From: Cellvibrio sp. UBA7661
GTDB taxonomy: Bacteria > Pseudomonadota > Gammaproteobacteria > Pseudomonadales > Cellvibrionaceae
DNA: 64,000 nucleotides
Reading direction: 5' to 3'
Assembly: GCA_002483365.1 (NCBI GenBank)
Contig: DLHT01000011.1
Location: forward strand, 1-64,000
Part shown: piece after piece, positions 1-8,441 of the stretch
Numbering within the stretch: the first letter of the stretch is position 1
How the letters are laid out: each line of letters starts with the position of its first letter
The notes under the pieces: generated by a model
Database searches by the model: none
What the model saw: only the letters and a program-made list of their open reading frames with translations
What the model was told of the DNA's origin: nothing
Program-made: the position numbers and the translations under genes

Positions 1-23
1 TGCACTTATTATCCGAAACCGCC

Positions 24-86
24 AAACATTAAACATTAAACATTAAACATTAAACATTAAACATTAAACATTAAACATTAAAAATT
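24..86. repeat. Heptanucleotide tandem repeat (AAACATT)n
   Basis: Eight perfect copies of AAACATT lie at 24-79, followed by a ninth with one mismatch at 80-86. The tract directly abuts, and by two bases overlaps, the terC stop codon (85-87, minus strand). It is a simple sequence repeat of the kind that changes length by replication slippage. Because it is just after the stop codon, length change would alter the 3' untranslated region rather than the protein. Confidence 0.95.
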
Positions 87-1122
87 AAGCGTTCGATTTC
101 TCTTTGGTTTTTGCCAATGAGATGAGTACCGAACTACCTATTAATGTAGCCACTACCGCCAATGAAATTCCAACAGGAATTTTATAAATATCAATCATCA
201 TCATTTTAATACCGATAAATACCAGCACCAGCGCTAAACCATATTTCAGGTAGCTGAATCTATCCGCCATATCCGCTAATAAAAAGTACATGGCACGCAG
301 CCCCAAAATAGCGAATATATTTGACGTTAAAATAATAAACGGGTCAGAAGTAATCGCAAAAATAGCCGGGATTGAGTCTACGGCAAAAATCAAATCCGAT
401 ATTTCTACCATCACCAAGGCTAGAAACAGTGGGGTCATCATGCGTATGCCATTTTCCGTAACAAAGAAACGCTCGCCCCTGAGTTCGGTAGTGACGGGGT
501 AGTGGTTTTTAATCCATTTGATGAGCGGATTATTTTCCAAGTGAACTTCTTTGTCGGCCATCCACCACATTTTGATACCGGTGAATAACAAAAAAGCACC
601 GAACAAATACAGCATCCAATGGAATTGTTCAATCAGCCAGACGCCGGCAAAAATCATGATGGTACGCATCACAATCGCACCTAATACACCGTAGGTGAGT
701 ACACGTTTTTGCAGCTCAAATGGGATGGCAAAAAAGTTAAACAGCATCAGCCAGACAAAAACGTTATCCACGGCGAGTGATTTTTCTACCAAATAGCCCG
801 TCAGGTATTCCAGTACTTTGGTGTTAGCCAATTCGCGGGTGTAGTGATGATCTAGGTACCACCAAAGTCCGGCACCAAATAACATGGCCAGCGTTATCCA
901 AATCAACGACCAGGTGCCGGCTTCTTTGAGTGAAACCCGGTGTTGTTTGCCGCCGCCCACAAACACCAGATCAATTAACAAAACGACAATCACCAGCCCG
1001 AAAAAAATCGCCCAGAGCAATGGAGTTCCAACGCTGATGTTTTGGCTGACAGGGGTGATGGTTTCTGCAGAGGCAATTGCCGGAAGTAGCAAAAGCAAGA
1101 GAGGGGTGACTAGTTTACGCAT
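85..1122 (-). CDS. TerC/Alx-family integral membrane protein, probable Mn2+ exporter
   Basis: A 345-residue polytopic membrane protein of the TerC/Alx/YgjT family, which exports manganese or related metals from the cytoplasm. It has about nine hydrophobic segments. The family's acidic intramembrane motifs are present: VEKSLAVDNVFVW in the first third and EISDLIFAVDSIPAIFA in the second half. The N-terminus (MRKLVTPLLLLLLPAIASAE) resembles a signal peptide. I chose the start at 1122 because GGAG lies about six bases upstream; an in-frame ATG at 1176 has no ribosome site and lies inside the leader hairpin. The gene stands alone behind a yybP-ykoY riboswitch, which fits manganese control, as for E. 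coli alx. The family call is firm. The transported ion is inferred from the family and the riboswitch. Confidence 0.93.
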   Translation of the reverse strand: MRKLVTPLLLLLLPAIASAETITPVSQNISVGTPLLWAIFFGLVIVVLLIDLVFVGGGKQHRVSLKEAGTWSLIWITLAMLFGAGLWWYLDHHYTRELANTKVLEYLTGYLVEKSLAVDNVFVWLMLFNFFAIPFELQKRVLTYGVLGAIVMRTIMIFAGVWLIEQFHWMLYLFGAFLLFTGIKMWWMADKEVHLENNPLIKWIKNHYPVTTELRGERFFVTENGIRMMTPLFLALVMVEISDLIFAVDSIPAIFAITSDPFIILTSNIFAILGLRAMYFLLADMADRFSYLKYGLALVLVFIGIKMMMIDIYKIPVGISLAVVATLIGSSVLISLAKTKEKSNA

Positions 1123-1129
1123 GATAGCT

Positions 1130-1161
1130 CCGTCATTAATGGATTGAAAACGCAATGACGG
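1130..1161 (-). promoter_or_regulatory. Shine-Dalgarno-sequestering hairpin in the terC leader
   Basis: CCGTCATT (1130-1137) is the exact complement of AATGACGG (1154-1161), giving an 8-bp stem with a 16-nt loop. On the minus-strand RNA its 3' arm includes the start of the terC ribosome-binding site (ACGGAG), so folding would limit initiation. The 5' arm region (1151-1159) can instead pair for 9 bp with 1191-1199, so the two structures exclude each other. Folding is predicted by eye only. Confidence 0.7.
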
Positions 1162-1184
1162 AAGGAAAACGAACATAAAAGGAA

Positions 1185-1303
1185 GTCTTTGTCATTGCGA
1201 CAAAGGTCTCGTTCACAAGGTGTTACTGCTTACCTTGCCCGCGCGGCCGGAGCTAAACGACTCGTATTGACGACATGCGCGGCGGGAACTACTCCCCTTC
1301 GTT
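1185..1303 (-). promoter_or_regulatory. yybP-ykoY manganese riboswitch upstream of terC
   Basis: Read on the minus strand, the leader carries the two conserved boxes of the yybP-ykoY (Mn2+-sensing) aptamer: GAAGGGGAGTAG at its 5' end (about 1302-1290) and AACGAGACCTTTG near its 3' end (about 1213-1201). The P1 helix is CGAAGG with CCTTTG (one G-U pair). The P1 3' strand is also part of a competing hairpin, CTTTGTC/GACAAAG (1187-1193 with 1199-1205). Aptamers of this class turn on exporters of the TerC/Alx and MntP families when Mn2+ is high. The match is by motif; a covariance-model search was not possible here. Confidence 0.92.
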
Positions 1304-1308
1304 CGGCC

Positions 1309-1336
1309 AGTATAAAAGTTGTTATCTTAGGGTCAA
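1309..1336 (-). promoter_or_regulatory. Sigma70 promoter for the terC riboswitch transcript
   Basis: On the minus strand TTGACC (1336-1331), a 16-bp spacer and TATACT (1314-1309) form a near-consensus promoter. Transcription would start near 1302, exactly at the 5' edge of the riboswitch aptamer, which supports both calls. Confidence 0.8.
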
Positions 1337-1497
1337 GTGCGCAATGATTTTTTAGGCAGGGTAGGGAGAAAACTATCGATACGGGCTGTCTAAAATGTGA
1401 TCAAGATGCCAATTTACCGATGCTATATGAATTAGGCTTCAAGTAAATTTACATAAAGCCGATAAATTGACTGTAACGTGCTAATTCAGGTGCAACT

Positions 1498-1764
1498 ATG
1501 GTTTATCTAGGCCCAATAAATCCCAGACCGCAGCCAGTCAAGACGCCCTTGAGGCCGTCCAGTGTTACCGCTGTGCGCGCTTATGCAAGTGATGCTCATG
1601 GTGCCGGGGTGGATGCAGCTCCTGTAGTCGGAGTTGGGCCTCCTGGTGGCATTGAACGGCGCAAGCAGGATCGACGTAGCAAATCGGGCGAGCATTTGGT
1701 GGAAACCCGTGCAGGCAAAGATCGTCGTAAAGCCTCACAGGCAAGCGTGAATATCTCTATCTAG
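1498..1764 (+). CDS. Small hypothetical protein, basic C-terminal half
   Basis: An 88-residue protein I do not recognise. The first half is rich in proline, alanine and glycine. The second half carries two charged clusters, ERRKQDRRS and GKDRRK, separated by about 15 residues. There is no signal peptide or membrane segment. It starts with ATG after an AT-rich stretch with only a weak ribosome site (AGGTG). Its stop overlaps the 3' end of the convergent molybdopterin oxidoreductase gene by 8 bp. It could be a genuine small cytoplasmic or nucleic-acid-associated protein, but the evidence is only an open frame with gene-like codon use. Confidence 0.5.
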   Translation: MVYLGPINPRPQPVKTPLRPSSVTAVRAYASDAHGAGVDAAPVVGVGPPGGIERRKQDRRSKSGEHLVETRAGKDRRKASQASVNISI

Positions 1765-3979
1765 TTTTTTCTATCTGCACTGGCACAGATTTAAATGCAG
1801 GTGTTTTGCTGCGTGGATCATGTGTGGTGCCAATCAAGACATTGGCTTCGGGGTAATAGGCCATCACATTACCGCGCGGTACATCAAACGCAAACACTTT
1901 TACCGCGTGCATTTCACCTTGTGGCGATCTGATATTCACGGCGTCGCCAATGTGTATATCCAGATCTTCAATATCCTCTTTGTTCATCAGTATCGACCAG
2001 CGCGTATCAGTTCCCCGATATGAATCATTTTCTTCGTAGATAATCGAATTGAATTGCCCTTCGCTTCGAATACTGGCCAACAGAAACGGATACTCATTGT
2101 TAATTAGTGCGGCAGGTAAAGTGTTGATTTGAAACTGTGCCTTGCCGTTGTGGGTGTTGAACGCCGGTTGATCGAGTAGTCGGTTGGCGATGGTAAATTC
2201 TTGTTTGGTATGCGCAATGTCTTTTAATTCAGATAGCCCGGGAATTGTTGCAGCAATCGCGGCGCGGATCGAATCATGCTGTTTGAATTTTTGGAAATCC
2301 AGGGCGCTATTGGGCAATAAGTGTTTGCCAAATTCACAAAGTATTTCTACCTCGGGTTTGACATTGTGTAAGCGGTCAATGCCGCCATCGCTTAGTCGCA
2401 CATAATTAAACATGGATTCTTGCGTGGTGGGTTGCCATTCTTCATCGCGCGCGGTGACAGGTAAAATTAATGCTTCGCTTGTCTCCATGCCTGTGACATG
2501 TCCCTGGTTTAAGGTCGTTGTTAAATAGACTTTAAACGGAATTTTATCCAATGCGGCTTGTGCCCATTGGCTATTTGGCGTTGCAGAAAATAAATTGCCG
2601 CCCATGATTAACGCGGCATCGATTTTTCCTTCATATGCTGCGCTTAAGCAGGCAAGTGTATCCATGCCCGGTGTGCGCGGCAGTTGTGCCCCGGTGTGTT
2701 GTTCCAGTTGCAATAAAACATCGTCCGCCAATACCGGTTTTACACCCATGGTTCCTATTCCTTGCACATTGCTGTGGCCGCGCAAGGGTAATAAACCTGC
2801 CGCTGGTTTGCCCAGCATGCCGCGTAATAGCGCAAGATTGGCAATCGCTTCTACATTTTCTACACCGTGATGGTGATGGGTAATACCCATTCCCCATGCA
2901 AAAATAGCGCGTTCAGACTTTGCGTAGGCATCGGCAAGCGAAAGTATTTTTTCTTTGCTGATATCACACAATGTAGTGATGATTTTCCATTCTGTTGTTT
3001 CTATATCTTGTTTGAATTGCTGGAAATTCTCTGTGTGCTGTGAAATAAAATACGTATCAATTTGCTGTGTTTCCAGCAGTGCTTTGGCAATTCCTTTGAA
3101 CAGCGCAAGATCGCTGCCGATTTTCGGTTGCACATATTCCGATGCAATCCAGGTTCCGCCGCTCAGCATAGACTTGGCACTTTTAGGTACAGCAAAGCGC
3201 ACCAAGCCGGGTTCTTTGGCAGGGTTGATGATAATCACCTGCCCGCCGCGTTCACGACAATTTTTTAACTGATGTACAAACCGCGGATGATTGGAAGATG
3301 GGTTGGCTCCAATCACAAAAATGCAATCGCAATTGCCGACGTCTTCCAATGATACTGTTGCAGTGCCAGTGCCGATCACATTGTATAAACCAACACCGGT
3401 TGCTTGATGACAATAGTAAGAACAATTGTTGACGTTGTTGGTGCCGTATAAGCGAGCCAATAATTGCAAAACAAAACCCGCTTCATTGGATGAGCGGCCA
3501 GACGAATAAAAAAAACTGCGCGATGGATCGGTTGCTGCGAACGCGCGGGTCATTTTATCCAGTGCAAATTCCCAGCTGACGGGAGCATATTTATTGCCGT
3601 CAGCTGATTTGAACAAAGGTGTATTTAATCTGCCTAAATGCTCAATCTCATAGGCACTAAGCTGTTTAAAATCATCCAGTGTGTGAGTAAACAAATCCTC
3701 CGGAATCGGCAATTGGATATCGGTTGATTGTGCCTGGATACTTTTATTGCAGACAGAGGGAAATTCATCTTTCTCGTTGGTCATGCCGCCGCGCTGGCCG
3801 CCCATCCCCAAGCCACAAGCTTTACAAGTATTTTTACTGTTGAGCGCTTTGGCTGAATTCAGTAAACCAATACGCGCTACGGTTTTTAAGGTGTAGAGAA
3901 CCTTTTTTGGGCCGCCACCAACAATGTTGATGGGCTCTGCAGGAGTGGAGATTTTATCGGGCATGGCATGATCAACCAT
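1757..3979 (-). CDS. YdeP-like molybdopterin oxidoreductase (FdhF-like alpha subunit)
   Basis: 740 residues, matching the length and order of the YdeP family of molybdopterin-dependent oxidoreductases. An N-terminal Cys motif (NTCKACGLGMGGQRGG, near residue 50) opens the protein. The molybdopterin-binding alpha/beta core follows, including YCHQATGVGL and IGANPSSNHPRF. A C-terminal dinucleotide-binding domain begins near LLASIRSEGQFNS. E. coli YdeP is linked to acid resistance, but the substrate is unknown for the family. No electron-transfer partner or fdhD lies beside it. The start is uncertain: ATG at 3979 and ATG at 3964 both lack a clear ribosome site. Confidence 0.9.
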   Translation of the reverse strand: MVDHAMPDKISTPAEPINIVGGGPKKVLYTLKTVARIGLLNSAKALNSKNTCKACGLGMGGQRGGMTNEKDEFPSVCNKSIQAQSTDIQLPIPEDLFTHTLDDFKQLSAYEIEHLGRLNTPLFKSADGNKYAPVSWEFALDKMTRAFAATDPSRSFFYSSGRSSNEAGFVLQLLARLYGTNNVNNCSYYCHQATGVGLYNVIGTGTATVSLEDVGNCDCIFVIGANPSSNHPRFVHQLKNCRERGGQVIIINPAKEPGLVRFAVPKSAKSMLSGGTWIASEYVQPKIGSDLALFKGIAKALLETQQIDTYFISQHTENFQQFKQDIETTEWKIITTLCDISKEKILSLADAYAKSERAIFAWGMGITHHHHGVENVEAIANLALLRGMLGKPAAGLLPLRGHSNVQGIGTMGVKPVLADDVLLQLEQHTGAQLPRTPGMDTLACLSAAYEGKIDAALIMGGNLFSATPNSQWAQAALDKIPFKVYLTTTLNQGHVTGMETSEALILPVTARDEEWQPTTQESMFNYVRLSDGGIDRLHNVKPEVEILCEFGKHLLPNSALDFQKFKQHDSIRAAIAATIPGLSELKDIAHTKQEFTIANRLLDQPAFNTHNGKAQFQINTLPAALINNEYPFLLASIRSEGQFNSIIYEENDSYRGTDTRWSILMNKEDIEDLDIHIGDAVNIRSPQGEMHAVKVFAFDVPRGNVMAYYPEANVLIGTTHDPRSKTPAFKSVPVQIEKTR

Positions 3980-4155
3980 TGAACAGTGAGTGGCAAAAGG
4001 TTAGGGGGGAATGTCTGTGAATGCAATACGTTAAATGCCCCTGTTATGGATTGTGGCTACAAATAATTACATCCATAAAAGAAGTAACAAAATAAAATGC
4101 GCCGCCAACGGTTATGGCTATCGTTTTTTGATCCTGTTTTTGTTGAGTTTATGTG

Positions 4156-4758
4156 ATGTTTAATTTACTGAAGATGTTGTGCCTTACGGCACTGTTGTCA
4201 TTGATGGGGTGCAAGGATGTACTGAATAAGCCTTTATCGACTGTGGACAGACCAACTGATCCGGATTCTTTGGGTGGGCGCTGGATGACGGAGTCCAAAG
4301 AAGAGCAATTGGATATTATCAAAACCAATCAGGAGGACTGGTATCAATTTAAATGGCAGCAAAAAAATAAAGTAACGGAAGGGCGGTTTGTTGTTTCTTA
4401 CTTTAAGCTCAAACGTGTACTGAATATTGATCTGGCCAGTATCAAAATCAACGATAAGCCTGTGGTTGAATCATCCCAATCGGCTTTCTTGTTGGCAGCC
4501 GCTTTCTTGGATGATGAGGAATTGACCTTGATTCCTGCGGACATGGAAAAATTTGAAAAGCATTTTTCTAAATATTTTTATGCCTCTCCGATTATGGTTG
4601 GCAGCTTGTGTGTAGAAAAGCATTCTGAATGCACAAAAACCTTTACAGCAGGCAATGTCTTGATGTCAAAAAGAATGAAAAAGTTTAACGATGAATTTGT
4701 CAAAAAATATCGTTCTATATTTCCAGGTAAAAATAAAGTACGTTATTACCGCTCGTAG
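4156..4758 (+). CDS. Hypothetical lipoprotein
   Basis: 200 residues with a type-II signal peptide: a short N-terminus, a hydrophobic core and the lipobox LMGC (Cys19), so a lipid-anchored periplasmic protein is expected. The mature part is charged and lysine-rich and contains LGGRWMTESKEEQLDI near residue 40; I recognise no family. ATG at 4156 is preferred over an in-frame GTG one codon upstream. The gene is divergent from the molybdopterin oxidoreductase gene and ends at a strong bidirectional terminator. Confidence 0.75.
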   Translation: MFNLLKMLCLTALLSLMGCKDVLNKPLSTVDRPTDPDSLGGRWMTESKEEQLDIIKTNQEDWYQFKWQQKNKVTEGRFVVSYFKLKRVLNIDLASIKINDKPVVESSQSAFLLAAAFLDDEELTLIPADMEKFEKHFSKYFYASPIMVGSLCVEKHSECTKTFTAGNVLMSKRMKKFNDEFVKKYRSIFPGKNKVRYYRS

Positions 4759-4778
4759 TGGTTATGTGGCTGAAAAAT

Positions 4779-4816
4779 AAAAAGGGTTAGCGTATAAACG
4801 CTAACCCTTTTTATTT
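4779..4816. terminator. Bidirectional Rho-independent terminator
   Basis: A 13-bp perfect stem (AAAAGGGTTAGCG with CGCTAACCCTTTT, 4780-4792 and 4799-4811) with a 6-nt loop. It is flanked by an A-rich run on one side and a T-rich run on the other. It sits between the convergent lipoprotein and aldo-keto reductase genes and can serve both. Confidence 0.92.
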
Positions 4817-4842
4817 TTAGCATGTTTTACTAGTGGATCTTC

Positions 4843-5856
4843 TTATTTAAGAATAGCTTCAATCTGCGCTAATTCGCTGCTGCTGAAGGCAAGATTATTC
4901 AATGCTGCAACAGAATCATCAATTTGCGCTGGGCGGCTTGCACCAATCAGGCAGGTAGTAACGGCATCATTGTGCAATGTCCAGGCGATGGCCATTTGTG
5001 CAAGCGATTGTCCGCGCGCTTCTGCCAGCGCATTCAACGCTTTCACTTTTTCCAGTTTTTCGGGTGTGATGTCTTTGTTGTTTAAATAAATCAATTCCGG
5101 GCGCGCAGCGCGCGAATCAGCAGGGATTCCATTGAGATATTTGTTAGTGAGCACACCTTGCGCAAGCGGTGAGAACACAATCGAACCTACACCTTCTTCT
5201 TTCAATACATCGGTCAAACCATTTTCAATCCAGCGATCAAACATATTGTAGCGCGGTTGATGGATTAACAGTGGTGTGCCCAGTTCACGCAGAATACGCG
5301 CCGCTTCTTTGGTTTGTGCGGGTTGGTAATTGGAAATTCCCACGTAAAGCGCGCGGCCGGAACGCACAATAAAATCCAGCGCCTGCATGGTTTCTTCCAG
5401 CGGTGTTTCCGGATCCATGCAGTGGTGATAAAAAATATCGAAATAATCAAGGCCGGTACGTTTCAAACTTTGGTCGCAACTGCTCACCAAATATTTGCGT
5501 GAACCACCAAGACCGTAAGGGCCTGGCCACATGTCGTAACCTGCTTTGCTAGAGATAATTAACTCATCGCGGTAGGGCGCAAAATCCTGTTTAAAAATCG
5601 CGCCGAAGGTGGATTCAGCAGAGCCATAATTGGGGCCGTAATTGTTTGCCAAATCAAAATGCGTGATTCCCAAATCAAATGCACGGTGCAACATGGCGCG
5701 CGCGTTGGCTTGTGAATCGACTGCGCCGAAGTTTTGCCATAAACCCAATGACAAGCGCGACAAACGCAGCCCGCTTTTGCCGCAGCGTTGGTATTTCATG
5801 GTTTTATAGCGGTCAGGGTGTGCAACGTAAATCGGGTTGGGTTCGTGGGTAATCAT
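4843..5856 (-). CDS. Aldo-keto reductase, YghZ/L-glyceraldehyde 3-phosphate reductase type
   Basis: 337 residues, closely following E. coli YghZ (Gpr), an NADPH-dependent aldo-keto reductase that reduces L-glyceraldehyde 3-phosphate and methylglyoxal. The catalytic tetrad is visible: Asp68 and Tyr73 in HFDLANNYG, Lys104 in ISSKAGYD, and His145 in FYHHCMDP. The family's N-terminal phrase MKYQRCGKSGLRL and the C-terminal cofactor motif CLIGASRPAQIDD are also present. The start has AGGA six bases upstream. It is a single gene convergent with the lipoprotein gene. Family assignment is secure; in vivo substrate is inferred. Confidence 0.93.
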   Translation of the reverse strand: MITHEPNPIYVAHPDRYKTMKYQRCGKSGLRLSRLSLGLWQNFGAVDSQANARAMLHRAFDLGITHFDLANNYGPNYGSAESTFGAIFKQDFAPYRDELIISSKAGYDMWPGPYGLGGSRKYLVSSCDQSLKRTGLDYFDIFYHHCMDPETPLEETMQALDFIVRSGRALYVGISNYQPAQTKEAARILRELGTPLLIHQPRYNMFDRWIENGLTDVLKEEGVGSIVFSPLAQGVLTNKYLNGIPADSRAARPELIYLNNKDITPEKLEKVKALNALAEARGQSLAQMAIAWTLHNDAVTTCLIGASRPAQIDDSVAALNNLAFSSSELAQIEAILK

Positions 5857-6027
5857 TTTTTATCCTGATAGTAAAAATCTGATATTTAAATGGGATGTTA
5901 AATCGGGAGTTGCTGAAAAACGCAACATTTTACCTGAAAAGGAGGATTGTCTAACTTGGGGGAATGTAAAGAAAAGTAGCTTCGGGAAAAGGTATCCGGA
6001 GGTGATAATTAAACGGATTAACGCATC

Positions 6028-6059
6028 AAAAAATCCCTGCCCGATACAGGGCAGGGATT
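6028..6059 (-). terminator. Terminator of the His-rich protein gene
   Basis: An 11-bp stem (AATCCCTGCCC with GGGCAGGGATT, 6032-6042 and 6049-6059) is followed on the minus strand by a run of T. It begins just beyond the stop codon of the minus-strand gene at 6066. Confidence 0.88.
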
Positions 6060-6065
6060 GTGAAA

Positions 6066-6488
6066 TTAATGTCTGTCGTGTTTTTTACCGTTTCCTTTCT
6101 CTTTACCTTTGTGATTCGATTTTTTGTGTTCGTGATCATGCTGGTGTTCACGGTGGTAGCTCTCTTCATATTCCATGGATTTAATGAAATACACGGGGCG
6201 CTCGCATGCATGGTATTTGTGACAGTGCTTCCCCCAGTTTTTGGCATGCCCAGGAGGTACGTGCAAATAAACAGGCTTATAAGTTGCGTAGCGTGAATTT
6301 TTGACAACCACAACCGGTTGGGGGTAGTAGATATCCGGATGGGAGTCATTCCCCAGTTCCACTCTTCCGTAAACGCCTGGAGCAACTTCACCTTCCAGCA
6401 TTACCTTGATGCCCATGTCATCTGCCCAAGATGGCAGGCTGGCCATTGCCGTGACGGATAGAAGTAAACTTGCGATTCGGTTGTTCAT
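6066..6488 (-). CDS. Histidine-rich periplasmic protein
   Basis: 140 residues. A Sec signal peptide (MNNRIASLLLSVTAMASLPSWA) precedes a conserved-looking core with YGRVELG, YYPQPVVVV, VYLHVPPGHAKNWGKHC and ERPVYFI. It ends in a tail very rich in His, Lys and Glu (HREHQHDHEHKK and following). The core resembles short secreted proteins of unknown function that are common in proteobacteria. The His-rich tail suggests metal binding, but that is inference. The start at 6488 has GAGGTG eight bases upstream; a start eight codons earlier lacks this. It is a single gene between a terminator and the MAPEG gene. Confidence 0.8.
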   Translation of the reverse strand: MNNRIASLLLSVTAMASLPSWADDMGIKVMLEGEVAPGVYGRVELGNDSHPDIYYPQPVVVVKNSRYATYKPVYLHVPPGHAKNWGKHCHKYHACERPVYFIKSMEYEESYHREHQHDHEHKKSNHKGKEKGNGKKHDRH

Positions 6489-6588
6489 ATAGACACCTCG
6501 TTTGATAAACACCCGGATAGCATAGCCTTCGATATTTTCCTATTCAGTGCGGCAGTGCATATAGTGCGAATTTGGGCGTCAATTACGA

Positions 6589-6993
6589 TTAGCGGGCTGC
6601 GTAACCAAGCACTATCAGAATCCACATAAGTACAACGCAAATATTACCCAGCATATAAGCGCGCAGGCGATGGATAACATTATTGCCATGCAAGTGGATC
6701 CAGCTATGAATGATCCGCGCAACAACGAAAAGCCATGCAGTGATCATCAAGGCCAAGGTTTGCAAATCCAGGGTAATCGCCAGAAGACCTGCAGCGTAAA
6801 ACAGCACAGGCACTTCAAACAGATTGGTGTAATTGCGCGATGCCTGCACAATCGCATCAGGTGTTTCGCCTGTGTTCAGCCTGAATTGACTCAGCCGCAG
6901 CTCTCCGCTTTTGACTGCTTTTACACGCAAACGGAACAGATGTATGGCAACTGCGAACGTTAGCAAGACCATTGCAAACATTGGATAAAGCAT
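6589..6993 (-). CDS. MAPEG-family membrane protein
   Basis: 134 residues with four transmembrane helices and the MAPEG signature region RNYTNLFEVPVLFYA near residue 52. The superfamily includes microsomal glutathione transferases and eicosanoid enzymes. Bacterial members of this small type are mostly uncharacterised and sit in the inner membrane. The gene is alone and divergent from fabV, with 179 bp between the two starts. Family call is good; enzymatic role is unknown. Confidence 0.85.
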   Translation of the reverse strand: MLYPMFAMVLLTFAVAIHLFRLRVKAVKSGELRLSQFRLNTGETPDAIVQASRNYTNLFEVPVLFYAAGLLAITLDLQTLALMITAWLFVVARIIHSWIHLHGNNVIHRLRAYMLGNICVVLMWILIVLGYAAR

Positions 6994-7083
6994 AGGTTCA
7001 GTCCTTAAATCAGGGGTTTTGGGGAGTACGGACTATAGCGCATCAAGTCTGCGACCGCAGGGGACATTCCCTGATTCAGGCAC

Positions 7084-7089
7084 TATAAT
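7084..7089 (+). promoter_or_regulatory. Probable fabV -10 box
   Basis: A perfect TATAAT lies 84 bases before the fabV start codon, but the sequence about 17 bp upstream is a poor -35 match. A short CCTGATTCAGG inverted repeat sits between the two and could be an operator. Confidence 0.5.
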
Positions 7090-7172
7090 GGCCGCCTTTG
7101 CGCGCCGGGAGCCGGTGCGCATCACTTTTAATCAATCATTACAAGCCATCAAGCCACTAACAAGGTAGCCCC

Positions 7173-8348
7173 ATGATTATCAAACCAAAAGTCCGCGGTT
7201 TCATTTGTACTAATGCGCACCCACAAGGCTGTGCTGCCAATGTTCAGGAGCAAATCGCTTTTACCAAAGCCAAAGGCCCGGTTGCAGGTGCACCGAAAAA
7301 AGTACTGGTTTTGGGGTGCTCTACCGGTTTTGGTTTGTCATCGCGTATTACCGCTGCATTTGGCGGCGGTGCAGATACTTTGGGTGTGTGCTTTGAGAAA
7401 GAGCCAAGTGAAGCCAAAACTGCAACGGCCGGTTATTACAATACTTCAGCTTTTCACGATGCAGCCAAAGCGGCAGGCCTCTACGCTGAAACTATCAATG
7501 GCGATGCATTTTCTGATGCCTGCAAAGATAAGGTGATCGAAACCCTGAAAAATGGCATCGGCAAAGTGGATCTGGTGATTTACAGCTTGGCATCACCACG
7601 CCGCACCGATCCTAAAACCGGTGAAGTCTACAACTCGGTATTGAAGCCAATTGGCAAGTCGTACACCTCAAAAAATCTGAATACCGACACCTTGAAAATC
7701 TCTGATGTCACCATCGAGCCAGCATCGGATGAAGAAATTGCCAATACCGTAAAAGTGATGGGCGGCGAAGATTGGGAAATGTGGATCGATGCACTTAAGG
7801 GTGCAGATTTACTGTCTGATAATTTCCAAACCGTTGCCTACACCTATCTTGGCGATAAATTGACCTGGCCAATCTACGGCAAAGCGACCATCGGTAAAGC
7901 AAAAGAAGATTTGGACCGCGCCGCCAAAACCCTGAGCGCCAAACACGGCGGCAATGCGCGTGTTGCGGTGTTGAAAGCGGTGGTGACCCAGGCAAGTTCT
8001 GCAATTCCGGTAATGCCATTGTATTTGGCGATTTTGTTTAAAGTGATGAAAGCACAGGGTACCCATGAAGGTTGTATTGAACAGATCCAACGTTTGTTCA
8101 AAGAATGTTTGTATTCCGATAATCCACGTCTGGATGATGCCAACCGCTACCGTGTAGACGAGCTGGAACTTGACCCATCTGTGCAGCGCAACGTGGAAGA
8201 AATCTGGGATAAAGTCACCGAGGAAAACCTATTTGAATTGACCGATTTTGAAGGCTACAAAACCGAATTTTTGCGTTTGTTCGGTTTCGGTTTAAAGTCT
8301 GTTGATTACGATGCAGAAACAACACCTCTGGTGCAAACGAATTTTTAA
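7173..8348 (+). CDS. fabV: FabV trans-2-enoyl-CoA/ACP reductase (NADH)
   Basis: 391 residues, near the usual FabV length of about 400. It catalyses the last step of fatty acid elongation, reducing trans-2-enoyl-ACP or -CoA with NADH in the cytoplasm, and is a triclosan-resistant alternative to FabI. The glycine-rich cofactor segment VLVLGCSTGFGLSSRI is near residue 45. The FabV-specific Y-x8-K active site is seen as Tyr235 and Lys244 in WPIYGKATIGKAKEDLD. The C-terminal FGFGL segment also fits. The start is preceded by AAGG. It is monocistronic, ending at a clear terminator. Confidence 0.97.
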   Translation: MIIKPKVRGFICTNAHPQGCAANVQEQIAFTKAKGPVAGAPKKVLVLGCSTGFGLSSRITAAFGGGADTLGVCFEKEPSEAKTATAGYYNTSAFHDAAKAAGLYAETINGDAFSDACKDKVIETLKNGIGKVDLVIYSLASPRRTDPKTGEVYNSVLKPIGKSYTSKNLNTDTLKISDVTIEPASDEEIANTVKVMGGEDWEMWIDALKGADLLSDNFQTVAYTYLGDKLTWPIYGKATIGKAKEDLDRAAKTLSAKHGGNARVAVLKAVVTQASSAIPVMPLYLAILFKVMKAQGTHEGCIEQIQRLFKECLYSDNPRLDDANRYRVDELELDPSVQRNVEEIWDKVTEENLFELTDFEGYKTEFLRLFGFGLKSVDYDAETTPLVQTNF

Positions 8349-8359
8349 TGCGTCACTGA

Positions 8360-8386
8360 ATCCCCGCCCTGAGCGGGGATTTTTTT
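8360..8386 (+). terminator. fabV terminator
   Basis: An 8-bp stem ATCCCCGC/GCGGGGAT (8360-8367 and 8373-8380) followed by seven T. Confidence 0.92.
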
Positions 8387-8441
8387 AGCATGGGTTTCTG
8401 CTGTTTTTGATCTGTGTAGTTAAATTGATTAAGGGGGAGTA

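Noticed and set aside
24..86. CRISPR-like array
   Set aside because: The units are 7 bp with no spacers; it is a simple tandem repeat. No CRISPR array or cas gene was seen in the window.
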